DNA of 64,000 nt from Clostridia bacterium (GTDB taxonomy: Bacteria > Bacillota > Clostridia > Lachnospirales > Lachnospiraceae): the NCBI GenBank assembly GCA_910575245.1, contig CAJTEN010000002.1, positions 362,528 to 426,527 on the forward strand, read 5' to 3'. Under the pieces are notes generated by a model. The model was given only the letters and a program-made list of their open reading frames with translations. It had not been told where the DNA came from and did no database searches. This document shows, one piece after another, positions 7,680 to 15,674 of this stretch. The first letter of the stretch is position 1; every line of letters starts with the position of its first letter. The translations under genes were made by a program, and so were the position numbers.

Positions 7680-8879
7680 ATGACGTATGAGGAGATAGTC
7701 TGTGACGCTAACAACTTGTATAAGGCTTACAAGGCCTCGATTAAGGGCAGCAAATGGAAGGAGACTACCCAGAAGTTCATGATAAACTTCCTGCGGTATC
7801 TTATTGCCATACAGGATGACCTTCTCAACCGTACACTTCAAAATGGACCGACTGAGGAGTTCTCGCTGTCCGAAAGAGGCCGGGTCAGGCCTATTACGAG
7901 CATTCGTATCCGTGACCGGATTGTACGGCACGTCTTATGCGATGAGGTTCTTCTCCCGGAAGTCCGTAAGCATATCATTTATGACAACGGCGCTTCCATC
8001 AAGGACAGAGGCATTTCGCATCAAAGGGATCGTTTCGAGGTTCATCTCCGCCGTTACTATAAGTTGCATGGTAACGAGGGATGGATATTATTCGGGGATT
8101 TTTCCAAGTTCTACGACAACATCATACATGAAATAGCCAAAAGAGAGTTGCTTAAGCTGTTTGATGATGACGAATTCATTGACTGGCTGCTGACTCTTAT
8201 ATTTGATGGGTTCAAGATTGATGTTTCTTACATGTCGGACGAAGAATACGCTTCCTGCATGGAGGATACATTCAACAAGCTTGACTATCGAGAGATTCCA
8301 AAGAACCTACTGACAGGCGAAAAGTGGATGTATAAGTCTGTCAATATTGGCGACCAGCTGTCTCAGATTATTGGCATCTATTACCCATACCGAATTGACA
8401 ATTATGTGAAATATGTGAGAAGTCAGAAATTTTACGGTCGGTATATGGATGATTGGTACATCATGAGCCCCAGCAAGGAAGAGTTACAGGATTTGCTGGA
8501 AAATATTTGTGTGATTGCAAAAGAGCTTGGTATTCATATCAACATGAAGAAGACCCGGATTGTGAAGATTTCGAGTACTTATAAATATTTGCAGATCCGC
8601 TACAGTCTCACAAAGGATGGCAAAATCATTAAGCGGATCAATCCGACTCGTGTCACAACCATGAGGAGGAAACTGAAAAAGCTGGCTGTAAAAGTTCAGG
8701 AAGGAGAAATCCCATATGAAAATGTGGAGAACATGTTCCGTGGTTGGATGGGCAGCTTTTATAAATTATTGTCAAGACAGCAGCGGCAAAACCTGATCAG
8801 TCTGTACGAAGAGCTGTTCAGCAAAAAGATTACGATCATAAAGAAGAAAATGATCATGACAGACAAAGCAGCTGCTTAA
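7668..8879 (+). CDS. DGR reverse transcriptase
   Basis: A 403-residue reverse transcriptase. Catalytic aspartates are visible in GDFSKFYDN (D144) and GRYMDDWYI (D261, D262). Motif 4 reads IGDQLSQ, matching the [I/L/V]GxxxSQ form diagnostic of DGR enzymes and differing from the QGxxxSP of retroviral and group II intron enzymes. Other RT blocks are RPITSIRIRDRIVRHVL, ELGIHINMKKT and YKYLQIRYS. There is no maturase, endonuclease or integrase domain, which argues against a group II intron. The GTG at 7668 is the longest start; ATG 7680 is an alternative, and neither has a clear ribosome site. The enzyme copies TR RNA into adenine-mutated cDNA. Confidence 0.95.
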   Translation: MNNLMTYEEIVCDANNLYKAYKASIKGSKWKETTQKFMINFLRYLIAIQDDLLNRTLQNGPTEEFSLSERGRVRPITSIRIRDRIVRHVLCDEVLLPEVRKHIIYDNGASIKDRGISHQRDRFEVHLRRYYKLHGNEGWILFGDFSKFYDNIIHEIAKRELLKLFDDDEFIDWLLTLIFDGFKIDVSYMSDEEYASCMEDTFNKLDYREIPKNLLTGEKWMYKSVNIGDQLSQIIGIYYPYRIDNYVKYVRSQKFYGRYMDDWYIMSPSKEELQDLLENICVIAKELGIHINMKKTRIVKISSTYKYLQIRYSLTKDGKIIKRINPTRVTTMRRKLKKLAVKVQEGEIPYENVENMFRGWMGSFYKLLSRQQRQNLISLYEELFSKKITIIKKKMIMTDKAAA

Positions 8880-8931
8880 GTAACACAAACAGGTGGATGA
8901 GCTACCATAAAAAACTGAAGGAGGTTATGGA

Positions 8932-9267
8932 ATGGATGTCTGGATGCAGGTAATCATTACAGTTTTTAGCTCAGTTCTTGCGTCTTCTGGGCTGTGGGCT
9001 TATATCGCCAAAAGAGCAGAGAAAAAAGACGTAAAGACTGAGATGCTGATAGGTTTGGGACATGATCGGATCATGTATCTGGGAATGTCATATATCGACC
9101 GAGGGTGGATTACGTCCGATGAATATGAGAACCTATACGAGTATCTCTATAAGCCGTATGAAAAGATGGGCGGGAACGGCTCCGCGAAACGTATCATGAA
9201 CGAGGTAAACAAATTACCTATACACAAATCACAATACAAGGAGGAACCTAATCATGAAGATGAGTAA
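8932..9267 (+). CDS. Small membrane-anchored phage protein upstream of holin
   Basis: A 111-residue protein with one N-terminal membrane segment (residues ~5-25) followed by a soluble part containing GLGHDRIMYLGMSYIDRGWI. It has a good GAAGGAGG ribosome site. This family often precedes holin genes in Firmicute phages, and its last codons overlap the holin start by 14 bp. A lysis-accessory role is inferred from context only; the molecular function is not known. Confidence 0.7.
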   Translation: MDVWMQVIITVFSSVLASSGLWAYIAKRAEKKDVKTEMLIGLGHDRIMYLGMSYIDRGWITSDEYENLYEYLYKPYEKMGGNGSAKRIMNEVNKLPIHKSQYKEEPNHEDE

Positions 9268-9466
9268 CAAAACCTATGACACTTTGAAATGGATCGCACA
9301 GTATCTCCTTCCGGCTGCAGGTACATTATATTTTGCTCTGGCCGGAATTTGGGGGCTGCCTTACGGTGAGCAGGTGGTGGGTACCATCACGGCAGTGGAC
9401 ACGTTCCTGGGCGTGATTCTGGGGATCAGTGCGGCACAGTACAACAAGACATCCGATGTCAAATGA
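9254..9466 (+). CDS. Phage holin
   Basis: A 70-residue protein with two hydrophobic segments (about residues 13-32 and 43-60) separated by a short turn (GLPYGEQV) and a polar tail, the layout of small holins of the Phage_holin_1/phiLC3-like type. AAGGAGG at 9238-9244 fits ATG 9254; the start overlaps the preceding gene. Holins permeabilise the membrane at the end of the lytic cycle. No endolysin gene follows, which is unusual. Confidence 0.8.
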   Translation: MKMSNKTYDTLKWIAQYLLPAAGTLYFALAGIWGLPYGEQVVGTITAVDTFLGVILGISAAQYNKTSDVK

Positions 9467-9495
9467 CATTAACTGATACGAGCAATCTGAACGGG

Positions 9496-9542
9496 GCGCA
9501 GGAGTAATGTACATCATTTGTATGTTATTTCTGCGCTTTTTT
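9496..9542 (+). terminator. Intrinsic terminator of the phage late operon
   Basis: GCGCAG (9496-9501) pairs with CTGCGC (9531-9536), further pairing of the AT-rich arms is possible inside, and six T follow. It is 30 bp after the holin stop and would end the tail-DGR-holin transcript. Confidence 0.8.
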
Positions 9543-9669
9543 CATATCAATTATCTAACGCACTTTCTACATTTTATTTTAATTTTTTCTTTATTAGAAT
9601 TTCCGTATCCGGGTTACAGTCGCAACAAGTATCATGAAACCTGAAGATATTAAGACGGGAGGATGAGAC

Positions 9670-9870
9670 TTGGAAAATATGGATAAATTACAGGCTATTG
9701 GGGTTAAAAGATTATTAACGGTAAAAGAGGTTTGTATCTATCTCGGAATAGGACAAACAAAAGCACGAGAACTACTACGAGGTAATAATGGGTTTGGCGT
9801 ACAGATAGGCAACAGATGGTATGCTGACAAGAAAAAATTAGACACATGGATTGAAAAATCCGTTATATAG
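9670..9870 (+). CDS. Excisionase-like DNA-binding protein
   Basis: A 66-residue protein with a MerR/Xis-type winged helix (LLTVKEVCIYLGIGQTKARELL, wing, then WYADKKKLDTWI). It closely resembles the small excisionases encoded next to Tn916-type integrases, which bend DNA at the attachment sites and favour excision. The TTG at 9670 is chosen because GGGAGGA lies just upstream; ATG 9679 is possible. The integrase follows after 90 bp. Confidence 0.8.
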   Translation: MENMDKLQAIGVKRLLTVKEVCIYLGIGQTKARELLRGNNGFGVQIGNRWYADKKKLDTWIEKSVI

Positions 9871-9881
9871 TTATTTTGTGA

Positions 9882-9937
9882 TTGTAAAGTGGGAATCGGT
9901 TTGTTATACTGTTAAAGGTAAACATCTGGGATTCCCA
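9882..9937 (+). promoter_or_regulatory. Integrase promoter with flanking inverted repeat
   Basis: TTGTAA (9882-9887), 17-nt spacer, TATACT (9905-9910). An inverted repeat TGGGAATC (9890-9897) / GATTCCCA (9930-9937) brackets the -10 and start site. It could be an operator or an excisionase/integrase arm site; this reading is inference. Confidence 0.5.
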
Positions 9938-9960
9938 TTTAGTCTATGGAAAGGATTCTA

Positions 9961-11166
9961 ATGGGAAAATCATTGGCAGGAAAAGAATTAGGGCAAGGAA
10001 TAACACAGCGTAAAGACGGTCGTTACCAGGCAAGGTTTATGAACCGTTTTGGGAAACGGCAGACCATTTACGCAAAAACATTGAGTGAAATTCGTCAGAA
10101 GCTCCGCAATGAGCAGTATGAGGATGAGAAGAAGCTGAATGTGGTTTCCTCGGATATGACGCTGGATGAATGGTTTGATGTCTGGATGGATACCTGTAAG
10201 AAGAATTGCAGGAATACTACCAGAGCCAATTATACGCACTCATATAACCGTATCCGTGAAAGCCTTGGATGGCGGAAGCTGAACAACATCAATCTTATTA
10301 TCATGCAGCAGGCTTTTAACGAATTGAAAACGGATATGTCCAGAAAAGACACACGGCGTATTCTCATTGATATGTATAACAAGGCGATAGATGCGGAGCT
10401 CGTACTGAAGAACATACCAATGCAGGTGAATACGGTTGTGAGTAAGGATGGTAATCCCGAAGAGCCGAGAGTGCTGACTATTGAGGAAACAGATATATTT
10501 TTGGAAGTTGCACAGGGATACCGATATTTCAATACATTCAGCCTTGCTCTTGAAACAGGTATGCGGATCGGAGAACTTTTAGGCCTGAAATGGTCAGATG
10601 TTGATTTTGAGAACCGTACAATTTATGTGAATCGTACTTTGGTCTATGTAACCTGTAAGGACGAACAGAACCCTAAGTACGGAAAGAAAATCAACGAATT
10701 CCATGAGCCGAAAACGGAAAAGGGAAAACGAAAAATACCTATGACTCTGAAAGCATATCAAATTTTAAAAAGACAGAAACTCTGGAAAGCTGGAATTGAG
10801 GCTAAAGGTAAAAAGGCATCGGAGGAATTCAAGGATTTGGTATTTGTTACCACGAGAAACGCCCCTGTCAGCCAGACCGACACGGATCTGGTTATGAAAA
10901 TTATTTCAGACCGAATAGCTGAAGAACATGAAAACTTCAAACCATTGACCCCGCACACGCTCAGGCATACGTTTGCAACCAGATGTATTGAGCGTGGTAT
11001 GAACCCCAAAACAGTGCAGGTTATTTTAGGACATTCGAGTGTCAACATCACAATGAACCTATATTGCCATGTGACGGAAGATACGCTCATATCCGAGATG
11101 GGCAAATTTGAAGCCGAAGAATCTGAAGAAGGCTTCGGCCATCGAATTGGTGTAAAAGTGGTGTAA
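9961..11166 (+). CDS. int: Tyrosine-type site-specific integrase (Tn916 Int-like)
   Basis: A 401-residue recombinase. It has the N-terminal AP2-like arm-binding region (RKDGRYQARFMNRFGKR), a SAM-like core-binding domain, and a catalytic domain with Arg in ETGMRIGELLGLKW, HTLRHTFAT, LGHSS and the Tyr nucleophile in MNLYCHV. ATG 9961 is preferred over ATG 9946 because AAAGGA at 9950-9955 serves it. With the adjacent excisionase it would insert and excise the prophage. All catalytic residues are present, so it may be active. Confidence 0.93.
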   Translation: MGKSLAGKELGQGITQRKDGRYQARFMNRFGKRQTIYAKTLSEIRQKLRNEQYEDEKKLNVVSSDMTLDEWFDVWMDTCKKNCRNTTRANYTHSYNRIRESLGWRKLNNINLIIMQQAFNELKTDMSRKDTRRILIDMYNKAIDAELVLKNIPMQVNTVVSKDGNPEEPRVLTIEETDIFLEVAQGYRYFNTFSLALETGMRIGELLGLKWSDVDFENRTIYVNRTLVYVTCKDEQNPKYGKKINEFHEPKTEKGKRKIPMTLKAYQILKRQKLWKAGIEAKGKKASEEFKDLVFVTTRNAPVSQTDTDLVMKIISDRIAEEHENFKPLTPHTLRHTFATRCIERGMNPKTVQVILGHSSVNITMNLYCHVTEDTLISEMGKFEAEESEEGFGHRIGVKVV

Positions 11167-11267
11167 TTTCTAAAAACCAACTCAATAAATCCTTATTTTT
11201 CAAGGAAAATCCCCTCGAATTAACATTTTGAAAACGAAAGTCATATTGGAAAGAGAAATATAAACTT
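11167..11267 (+). other. Probable right prophage junction (attR region)
   Basis: The 101 bp between the integrase stop and the sensor kinase ATG. From TGA 11229 the kinase frame is open, and codons 11241-11267 read SYWKEKYKL directly into the kinase transmembrane region, resembling the pre-TM1 residues of Bce-type kinases. The phage/host border therefore probably lies around 11229-11245. The core repeat cannot be confirmed because attL is outside the window. Confidence 0.5.
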
Positions 11268-12242
11268 ATGCTTGGATATCTGTTTATTGCGCTGATATTC
11301 TTTCTGGTTGCATTCCTGTACGGATACGGGCAGATTTACAGGAATATGCTGTATGCGGCAGTGATTGTGCTGTTTTTTGGAGGTGTGTTTGTTCTGGCGG
11401 ATTATATCCGATATTCAGTGAGATGCCATGCGCTGTTCCAGGCATTACAGAGGGGAGAAGAGCGGACGCAGGGGCTGCCGGAGACAGGAAGCCTGCCGGA
11501 GATATTATACCAGAGGATGCTGGCAGAATCAGAGCAGGAGAAGAGAAAGCTTCTTACGGAATATGATGAAAAGAAGCAGGATATGGCGGATTATTATACC
11601 ATGTGGACGCATCAGATCAAGACGCCTATTGCGGCCATGCGGCTGTTACTGCAGGACGGGGATGATAGTGGGCGGCAGACAGAACTGGAGGAGTTGTTTA
11701 AGATCGAGCGGTATGCGGAGATGGCGCTTTATTTTGCCAGGCTGGACAGCCTTTCTTCGGATTTGCTTTTCAGGAGCTGCGATGTGCATGAGATTGTGAA
11801 ACAGGCAGTGAAGAAGTACTCCGTTTTGTTTCTGCGAAGCGGGCTTTCTTTCCGGATGGAGGAATTCGCGGTCAGGGCGGTGACGGATGAAAAGTGGCTG
11901 TCCTTTGTGGTGGAGCAGGTCTTTTCCAATGCGCTGAAATATACGCACGAGGGCGGCATTGCAATCTACGGAGCGGATATGGAAGGCAATATGGTACAGA
12001 AAACTGCGTATTATCTTGTTATAGAAGATACGGGAATCGGTATCAGGGAGTGCGATCTGCCGAGAATCTTCGAGCGGGGATTTACAGGATATAACGGAAG
12101 GACAGACAGGAAGTCAACAGGAATCGGCTTGTATCTGTGCGATCAGATCATGAGAAGAATGTCTCATACGATTCGGGTGAAGTCAGTACCGGGAGAAGGG
12201 ACAAAGGTCATTTTGGGATTCTGGCAGCAAAAGACTGTGTGA
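11268..12242 (+). CDS. Bce-type sensor histidine kinase, 5' end probably trimmed by prophage
   Basis: A 324-residue intramembrane-sensing kinase: two closely spaced N-terminal membrane helices with almost no extracellular loop, HisKA with the phosphoacceptor in WTHQIKTPI (H115), and HATPase_c with an N box (FSNALKY), DTGIGI and GIGLYL. Such kinases (BceS type) sense antimicrobial peptide transport by the adjacent ABC transporter and phosphorylate a BceR-type regulator. No response regulator lies upstream; the integrase is there instead. The frame shows host-like codons before ATG 11268 but no start codon, suggesting loss of the native start. The ribosome site for ATG 11268 is weak. Confidence 0.85.
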   Translation: MLGYLFIALIFFLVAFLYGYGQIYRNMLYAAVIVLFFGGVFVLADYIRYSVRCHALFQALQRGEERTQGLPETGSLPEILYQRMLAESEQEKRKLLTEYDEKKQDMADYYTMWTHQIKTPIAAMRLLLQDGDDSGRQTELEELFKIERYAEMALYFARLDSLSSDLLFRSCDVHEIVKQAVKKYSVLFLRSGLSFRMEEFAVRAVTDEKWLSFVVEQVFSNALKYTHEGGIAIYGADMEGNMVQKTAYYLVIEDTGIGIRECDLPRIFERGFTGYNGRTDRKSTGIGLYLCDQIMRRMSHTIRVKSVPGEGTKVILGFWQQKTV

Positions 12243-12253
12243 CATAAATGTAA
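12240..12253 (+). promoter_or_regulatory. Bce-type response-regulator binding box
   Basis: TGACA-TAAA-TGTAA matches the TNACA-N4-TGTAA consensus of BceR-like regulators and overlaps the kinase stop codon. It lies about 60-70 bp upstream of a TATAAT at 12308-12313 that has no good -35, as expected for an activator-dependent transporter promoter. Confidence 0.65.
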
Positions 12254-12265
12254 GATTACAGGGAG

Positions 12266-12313
12266 GAAATGTAAGCCGGATGCATGGCGGTACATTTCTT
12301 CTTTTTATATAAT
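12266..12313 (+). promoter_or_regulatory. Stem-loop and -10 element before the Bce-type transporter
   Basis: GAAATGTA (12266-12273) pairs with TACATTTC (12291-12298), followed by a T-rich run, so it may terminate kinase transcripts. TATAAT at 12308-12313 directly follows and would start the transporter transcript. Confidence 0.5.
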
Positions 12314-12353
12314 CGAGAAAGAAACAATCAAAATGAAGGAGGCTTGTTAAAAC

Positions 12354-13136
12354 ATGTCATTATTGGAAGTCAGGAATGTAAAGAAGGTATATACAACAAG
12401 GCTGGGATCGGTCAAGGTGCAGGCACTGCGCGACGTGAATTTTTCCGTGGAGGACGGGGAGTATGTGGCGATCATGGGGGAGTCGGGATCCGGTAAGACT
12501 ACGCTGCTCAATATTCTTGCTTCGTTGGATAAGGCTACAAGCGGTCAGGTTCTGTTAAACGGCAAGGATCTGTCGGAGATCAGACACAGGGAGCTGTGTG
12601 CATTCCGGAGGGAGCACCTGGGATTTGTATTTCAGGATTTTAACTTATTGGATACGCTGTCCCTGAAAGATAATATCTATCTTCCGTTGGTACTGGCAGG
12701 AGCCGATTACAAGGAGATGGAATATAAACTGAAACCGCTTGCCGAGAAGCTGGCAATTAAGGCGATACTGGAAAAATATCCATACGAGGTTTCAGGAGGA
12801 CAGAGGCAGCGTGCGGCGGTGTGCCGGGCACTGATCACGGAGCCGGATATCATTCTGGCAGATGAGCCTACCGGGGCATTGGATTCCAAGGCATCGGGCA
12901 AGCTGCTGAAGCTGTTCGGTGAGGTCAACCGGGAAGGACAGACGATCCTGATGGTGACCCACAGCATTCAGGCGGCCAGCCATGCAGGGCGGGTGCTTTT
13001 TATCAAGGACGGCTGTGTGTTCCATCAGATTTATAAGGGAAATCAGAGCAATGATACCATGTATAAAATGATATCCGATGCGCTGACGGTGCTGCAGACG
13101 GAGGGGCAGAAGGAAGAGCAGGATGTCTGTGCCTGA
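12354..13136 (+). CDS. ABC transporter ATP-binding protein, BceA-like
   Basis: A 260-residue ATPase with Walker A GESGSGKTT (about residue 42), Q-loop FQDFNLLD, signature VSGGQRQR, Walker B IILADEPTGALDS and H-loop MVTHS. Sequence and context (kinase before, FtsX-like permease after) place it with BceA/MacB-type ATPases of antimicrobial-peptide detoxification systems. An AAGGAGG site precedes the ATG. It would energise the 710-residue permease encoded next. Confidence 0.9.
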   Translation: MSLLEVRNVKKVYTTRLGSVKVQALRDVNFSVEDGEYVAIMGESGSGKTTLLNILASLDKATSGQVLLNGKDLSEIRHRELCAFRREHLGFVFQDFNLLDTLSLKDNIYLPLVLAGADYKEMEYKLKPLAEKLAIKAILEKYPYEVSGGQRQRAAVCRALITEPDIILADEPTGALDSKASGKLLKLFGEVNREGQTILMVTHSIQAASHAGRVLFIKDGCVFHQIYKGNQSNDTMYKMISDALTVLQTEGQKEEQDVCA

Positions 13137-13245
13137 ATGATTACTGGCTACGGCTGATATTTCGCGAGACACATTTGGTGAGTGGAGCAGGGTGCAAGTC
13201 ACAGAAAAGCAAAGTGGAATTTGCGGACAGGAATGGAGGATTGAT

Positions 13246-15378
13246 ATGAGAGGAACGATGGAATTACCTGTGAATCAGTCAGGAGAAAATATGTTATCAA
13301 AGAACGAGGGATCTGCGAGTGAGCAGGCCAACAACCAAAGATTTGGAAAAAGGTCATCTGCAGGAAGAATTCTGCCGGTCATGGCATGGAACGGTATCTT
13401 CAGAAACGGAAATGTGTATTTCCCTTATCTGGCGGCAGGAATCTTTTCGGTATTTACCTATTTTGTATATGTGTCTATTCTCAAGAATGATATTATCAAG
13501 ATTCTGCCAAGGAGCAGCTATGCATGGATGATGCTGCGGATCGGGAAAAGTCTTCTTGTCGTTATTCTGATGCTTTTCCTGATCTATGCGAACAGCTTTC
13601 TGGTGAAGAGACGGCAGAAAGAATTCGGATTGTATCATATACTGGGGCTGGAGAAAAAACATATCGGAAGCATGTTGTTTATCGAGACACTGCTGGTCTA
13701 TGCCGGGGTGATGGCAGGGGGAGTTATTCTCGGGCTGGTGCTTTCCAAGCTGCTTTTTATGATTTTGCTGCGGATGTGCAATCTGCCGGTGGATGTCAGC
13801 TTTGTTTTCTATCCGGAGGCGTTCTGGGAGACAGGCGTTTATTTTCTTGGTATCTATGTGCTTAACCTTGTGGAAGGATTTATACAGATCGGAAAGGCGA
13901 AACCGATCGAATTGATGAGCGGAAGCAGGAAAGGAGAGAAAGAGCCGAGATTTTTATGGTTTTATGCACTGGCCGGCGTGGCTGCATTGGGGTTTGGCTA
14001 TTATTGTGCCGTGACTTCCAAACAGGACAGCATGCTGTTTACCAATTTCTTCCTGGCCGTTTTCTGGGTTATCATCGGAACCTATCTATTATTTACATCG
14101 GGAAGTATCGTGTTCCTGAAGTGGATGAAATCCAGAAAGTCTGTTTATTACAGGCCGGGTAACTTTATCACGATCTCCGGGATACTTTACCGTATGAAAA
14201 AGAGTGCGGCGGGGCTTTCCAATATCTGTATCTTTTCTACGATGGTGATCATCACGCTCATTTGTACGGTCGTGCTCTGTGTAGGGATGGACAGTATGGT
14301 GCATTTCGTTTATCCCTATGATATGACGGTACATTACAGGGATAAGAGGATAACACGGGAAGAACTTGACCAGGAGATAGAAGCTCTGGAGGAGAAATAC
14401 GGGCTTCAGGCGGCCAGGGTGGATCTGTATGATAAGCTGGAGTTGAGTGTCAGGAAGGAGAATGACTGCTTTGTACAGCAGAAAGCAAAAGCAGGATTTG
14501 ATTCTGACAGCTATGCAGAGGATTACAGGCTGGGAATTATGATACAGGAGGACTATAATGCGATAGCAGACCGGACAGTCGGCCTGGCGGAAAATGAAGC
14601 GCTGATTTATTGCACCGGCAAAAATTATGGTTATGATACCATTGATTTCTTTGGGAATGCATTCCGGGTGCAGGAAGAACCCGACAATTTCTTTCCTAAT
14701 CCGAAATCGGAAGAAAATACATTTGGTGCACGTTATCTTATGGTGGTAAAAGACAGACAGGTGCAGGATACGTGTGTAAGAGCGTGGGCAGAAGCAAACG
14801 GGGTAGAAGATATGGATGCCTTTCTGAACAGCGGGACGCAGTATGTACAGATCATCCTGGAGGGCGCGGATACGGAGAAAGCGGATTTTCTCAATGAGTT
14901 CGGAGAGTGGTGCCAGAGCCGCCCGGGATTTTCACAGCTCAGGGACAATGTGGAGGACAGACGAAACGAGGAGACCATGTATGGTGCGCTTCTGTTCATC
15001 GGCGTGGTATTCGGGCTGATCTTCTTTATGTGCCTGATCCTGATTATGTATTATAAACAGATCACGGAAGGATATGAGGACAGAAATAACTTCGATATTA
15101 TGCAAAAGGTAGGCATGAGTGATACGGAGATCAGGGGTACGGTACACAGGCAGATTCTGATGGTATTTGGATTGCCGCTGTTTGGAGCGGTATGCCACAC
15201 AATTGCGGGAATGATTATGGTGAAAGGACTGATGGTTCTTATCTCATTCTATCGTATGGATATGTTGTTCTGGGGGACGGTAGGTGTGATTGCCTTGTTT
15301 GTGGCGGTGTATGGGGCCAGCTATATGACTACGGCGAAGGCGTATTACAGGATTGTACGGAATGGAGGCAGGGAATGA
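13246..15378 (+). CDS. ABC transporter permease, BceB/FtsX-like
   Basis: A 710-residue permease. There is a first membrane helix at about residue 65, two to three helices following with a KRRQKEFGLYHILGL coupling motif (FtsX domain), further helices, then a large extracellular domain (~residues 365-580), then a final set of helices. This matches the ten-helix BceB architecture, where the large loop binds peptide antibiotics. The start at ATG 13246 follows GGAGG; a longer GTG start at 13192 lacks one. The first ~45 residues are polar and unusual, so the start is moderately uncertain. Confidence 0.88.
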   Translation: MRGTMELPVNQSGENMLSKNEGSASEQANNQRFGKRSSAGRILPVMAWNGIFRNGNVYFPYLAAGIFSVFTYFVYVSILKNDIIKILPRSSYAWMMLRIGKSLLVVILMLFLIYANSFLVKRRQKEFGLYHILGLEKKHIGSMLFIETLLVYAGVMAGGVILGLVLSKLLFMILLRMCNLPVDVSFVFYPEAFWETGVYFLGIYVLNLVEGFIQIGKAKPIELMSGSRKGEKEPRFLWFYALAGVAALGFGYYCAVTSKQDSMLFTNFFLAVFWVIIGTYLLFTSGSIVFLKWMKSRKSVYYRPGNFITISGILYRMKKSAAGLSNICIFSTMVIITLICTVVLCVGMDSMVHFVYPYDMTVHYRDKRITREELDQEIEALEEKYGLQAARVDLYDKLELSVRKENDCFVQQKAKAGFDSDSYAEDYRLGIMIQEDYNAIADRTVGLAENEALIYCTGKNYGYDTIDFFGNAFRVQEEPDNFFPNPKSEENTFGARYLMVVKDRQVQDTCVRAWAEANGVEDMDAFLNSGTQYVQIILEGADTEKADFLNEFGEWCQSRPGFSQLRDNVEDRRNEETMYGALLFIGVVFGLIFFMCLILIMYYKQITEGYEDRNNFDIMQKVGMSDTEIRGTVHRQILMVFGLPLFGAVCHTIAGMIMVKGLMVLISFYRMDMLFWGTVGVIALFVAVYGASYMTTAKAYYRIVRNGGRE

Positions 15379-15674
15379 TATTGCGGATCCGTGCAGTGGT
15401 GTGCCTGCTTCACTGTGTGTATCTTTTACTATCGGTTATTGGGGAGTTTGTAGTGAGGTGCATGCTTGTCCTGTGGCAGATTTGATGATAAGATATATAG
15501 CAAACGACATAACATATTTTTGATTCTGCTTCCCGCGGGATATACGAAAAAACGAAATTACTAATGTCGTTAGCTATGGCAGCAGGAATGAAAAGAATAC
15601 CATGGCAGCAGTTCTGCGCCGGGTATGGTGAAATGCGGCAGACGCAGGGGCGGACTGCCTTTGGTACGGGTAGA
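15379..15674 (+). other. Intergenic stretch with a distant inverted repeat
   Basis: About 300 bp between the permease and J-domain genes. I see no gene. AACGACAT (15504-15511) is repeated inverted as ATGTCGTT (15563-15570) around a 51-bp spacer. This could be a large hairpin or an operator pair; no T-run follows. Open frames here have no clear ribosome site. Confidence 0.3.

Noticed and set aside
7668..8879. Group II intron or retron reverse transcriptase
   Set aside because: No maturase/endonuclease domain and no retron-type ncRNA was found; the IGxxxSQ motif and the TR/VR pair indicate a DGR.
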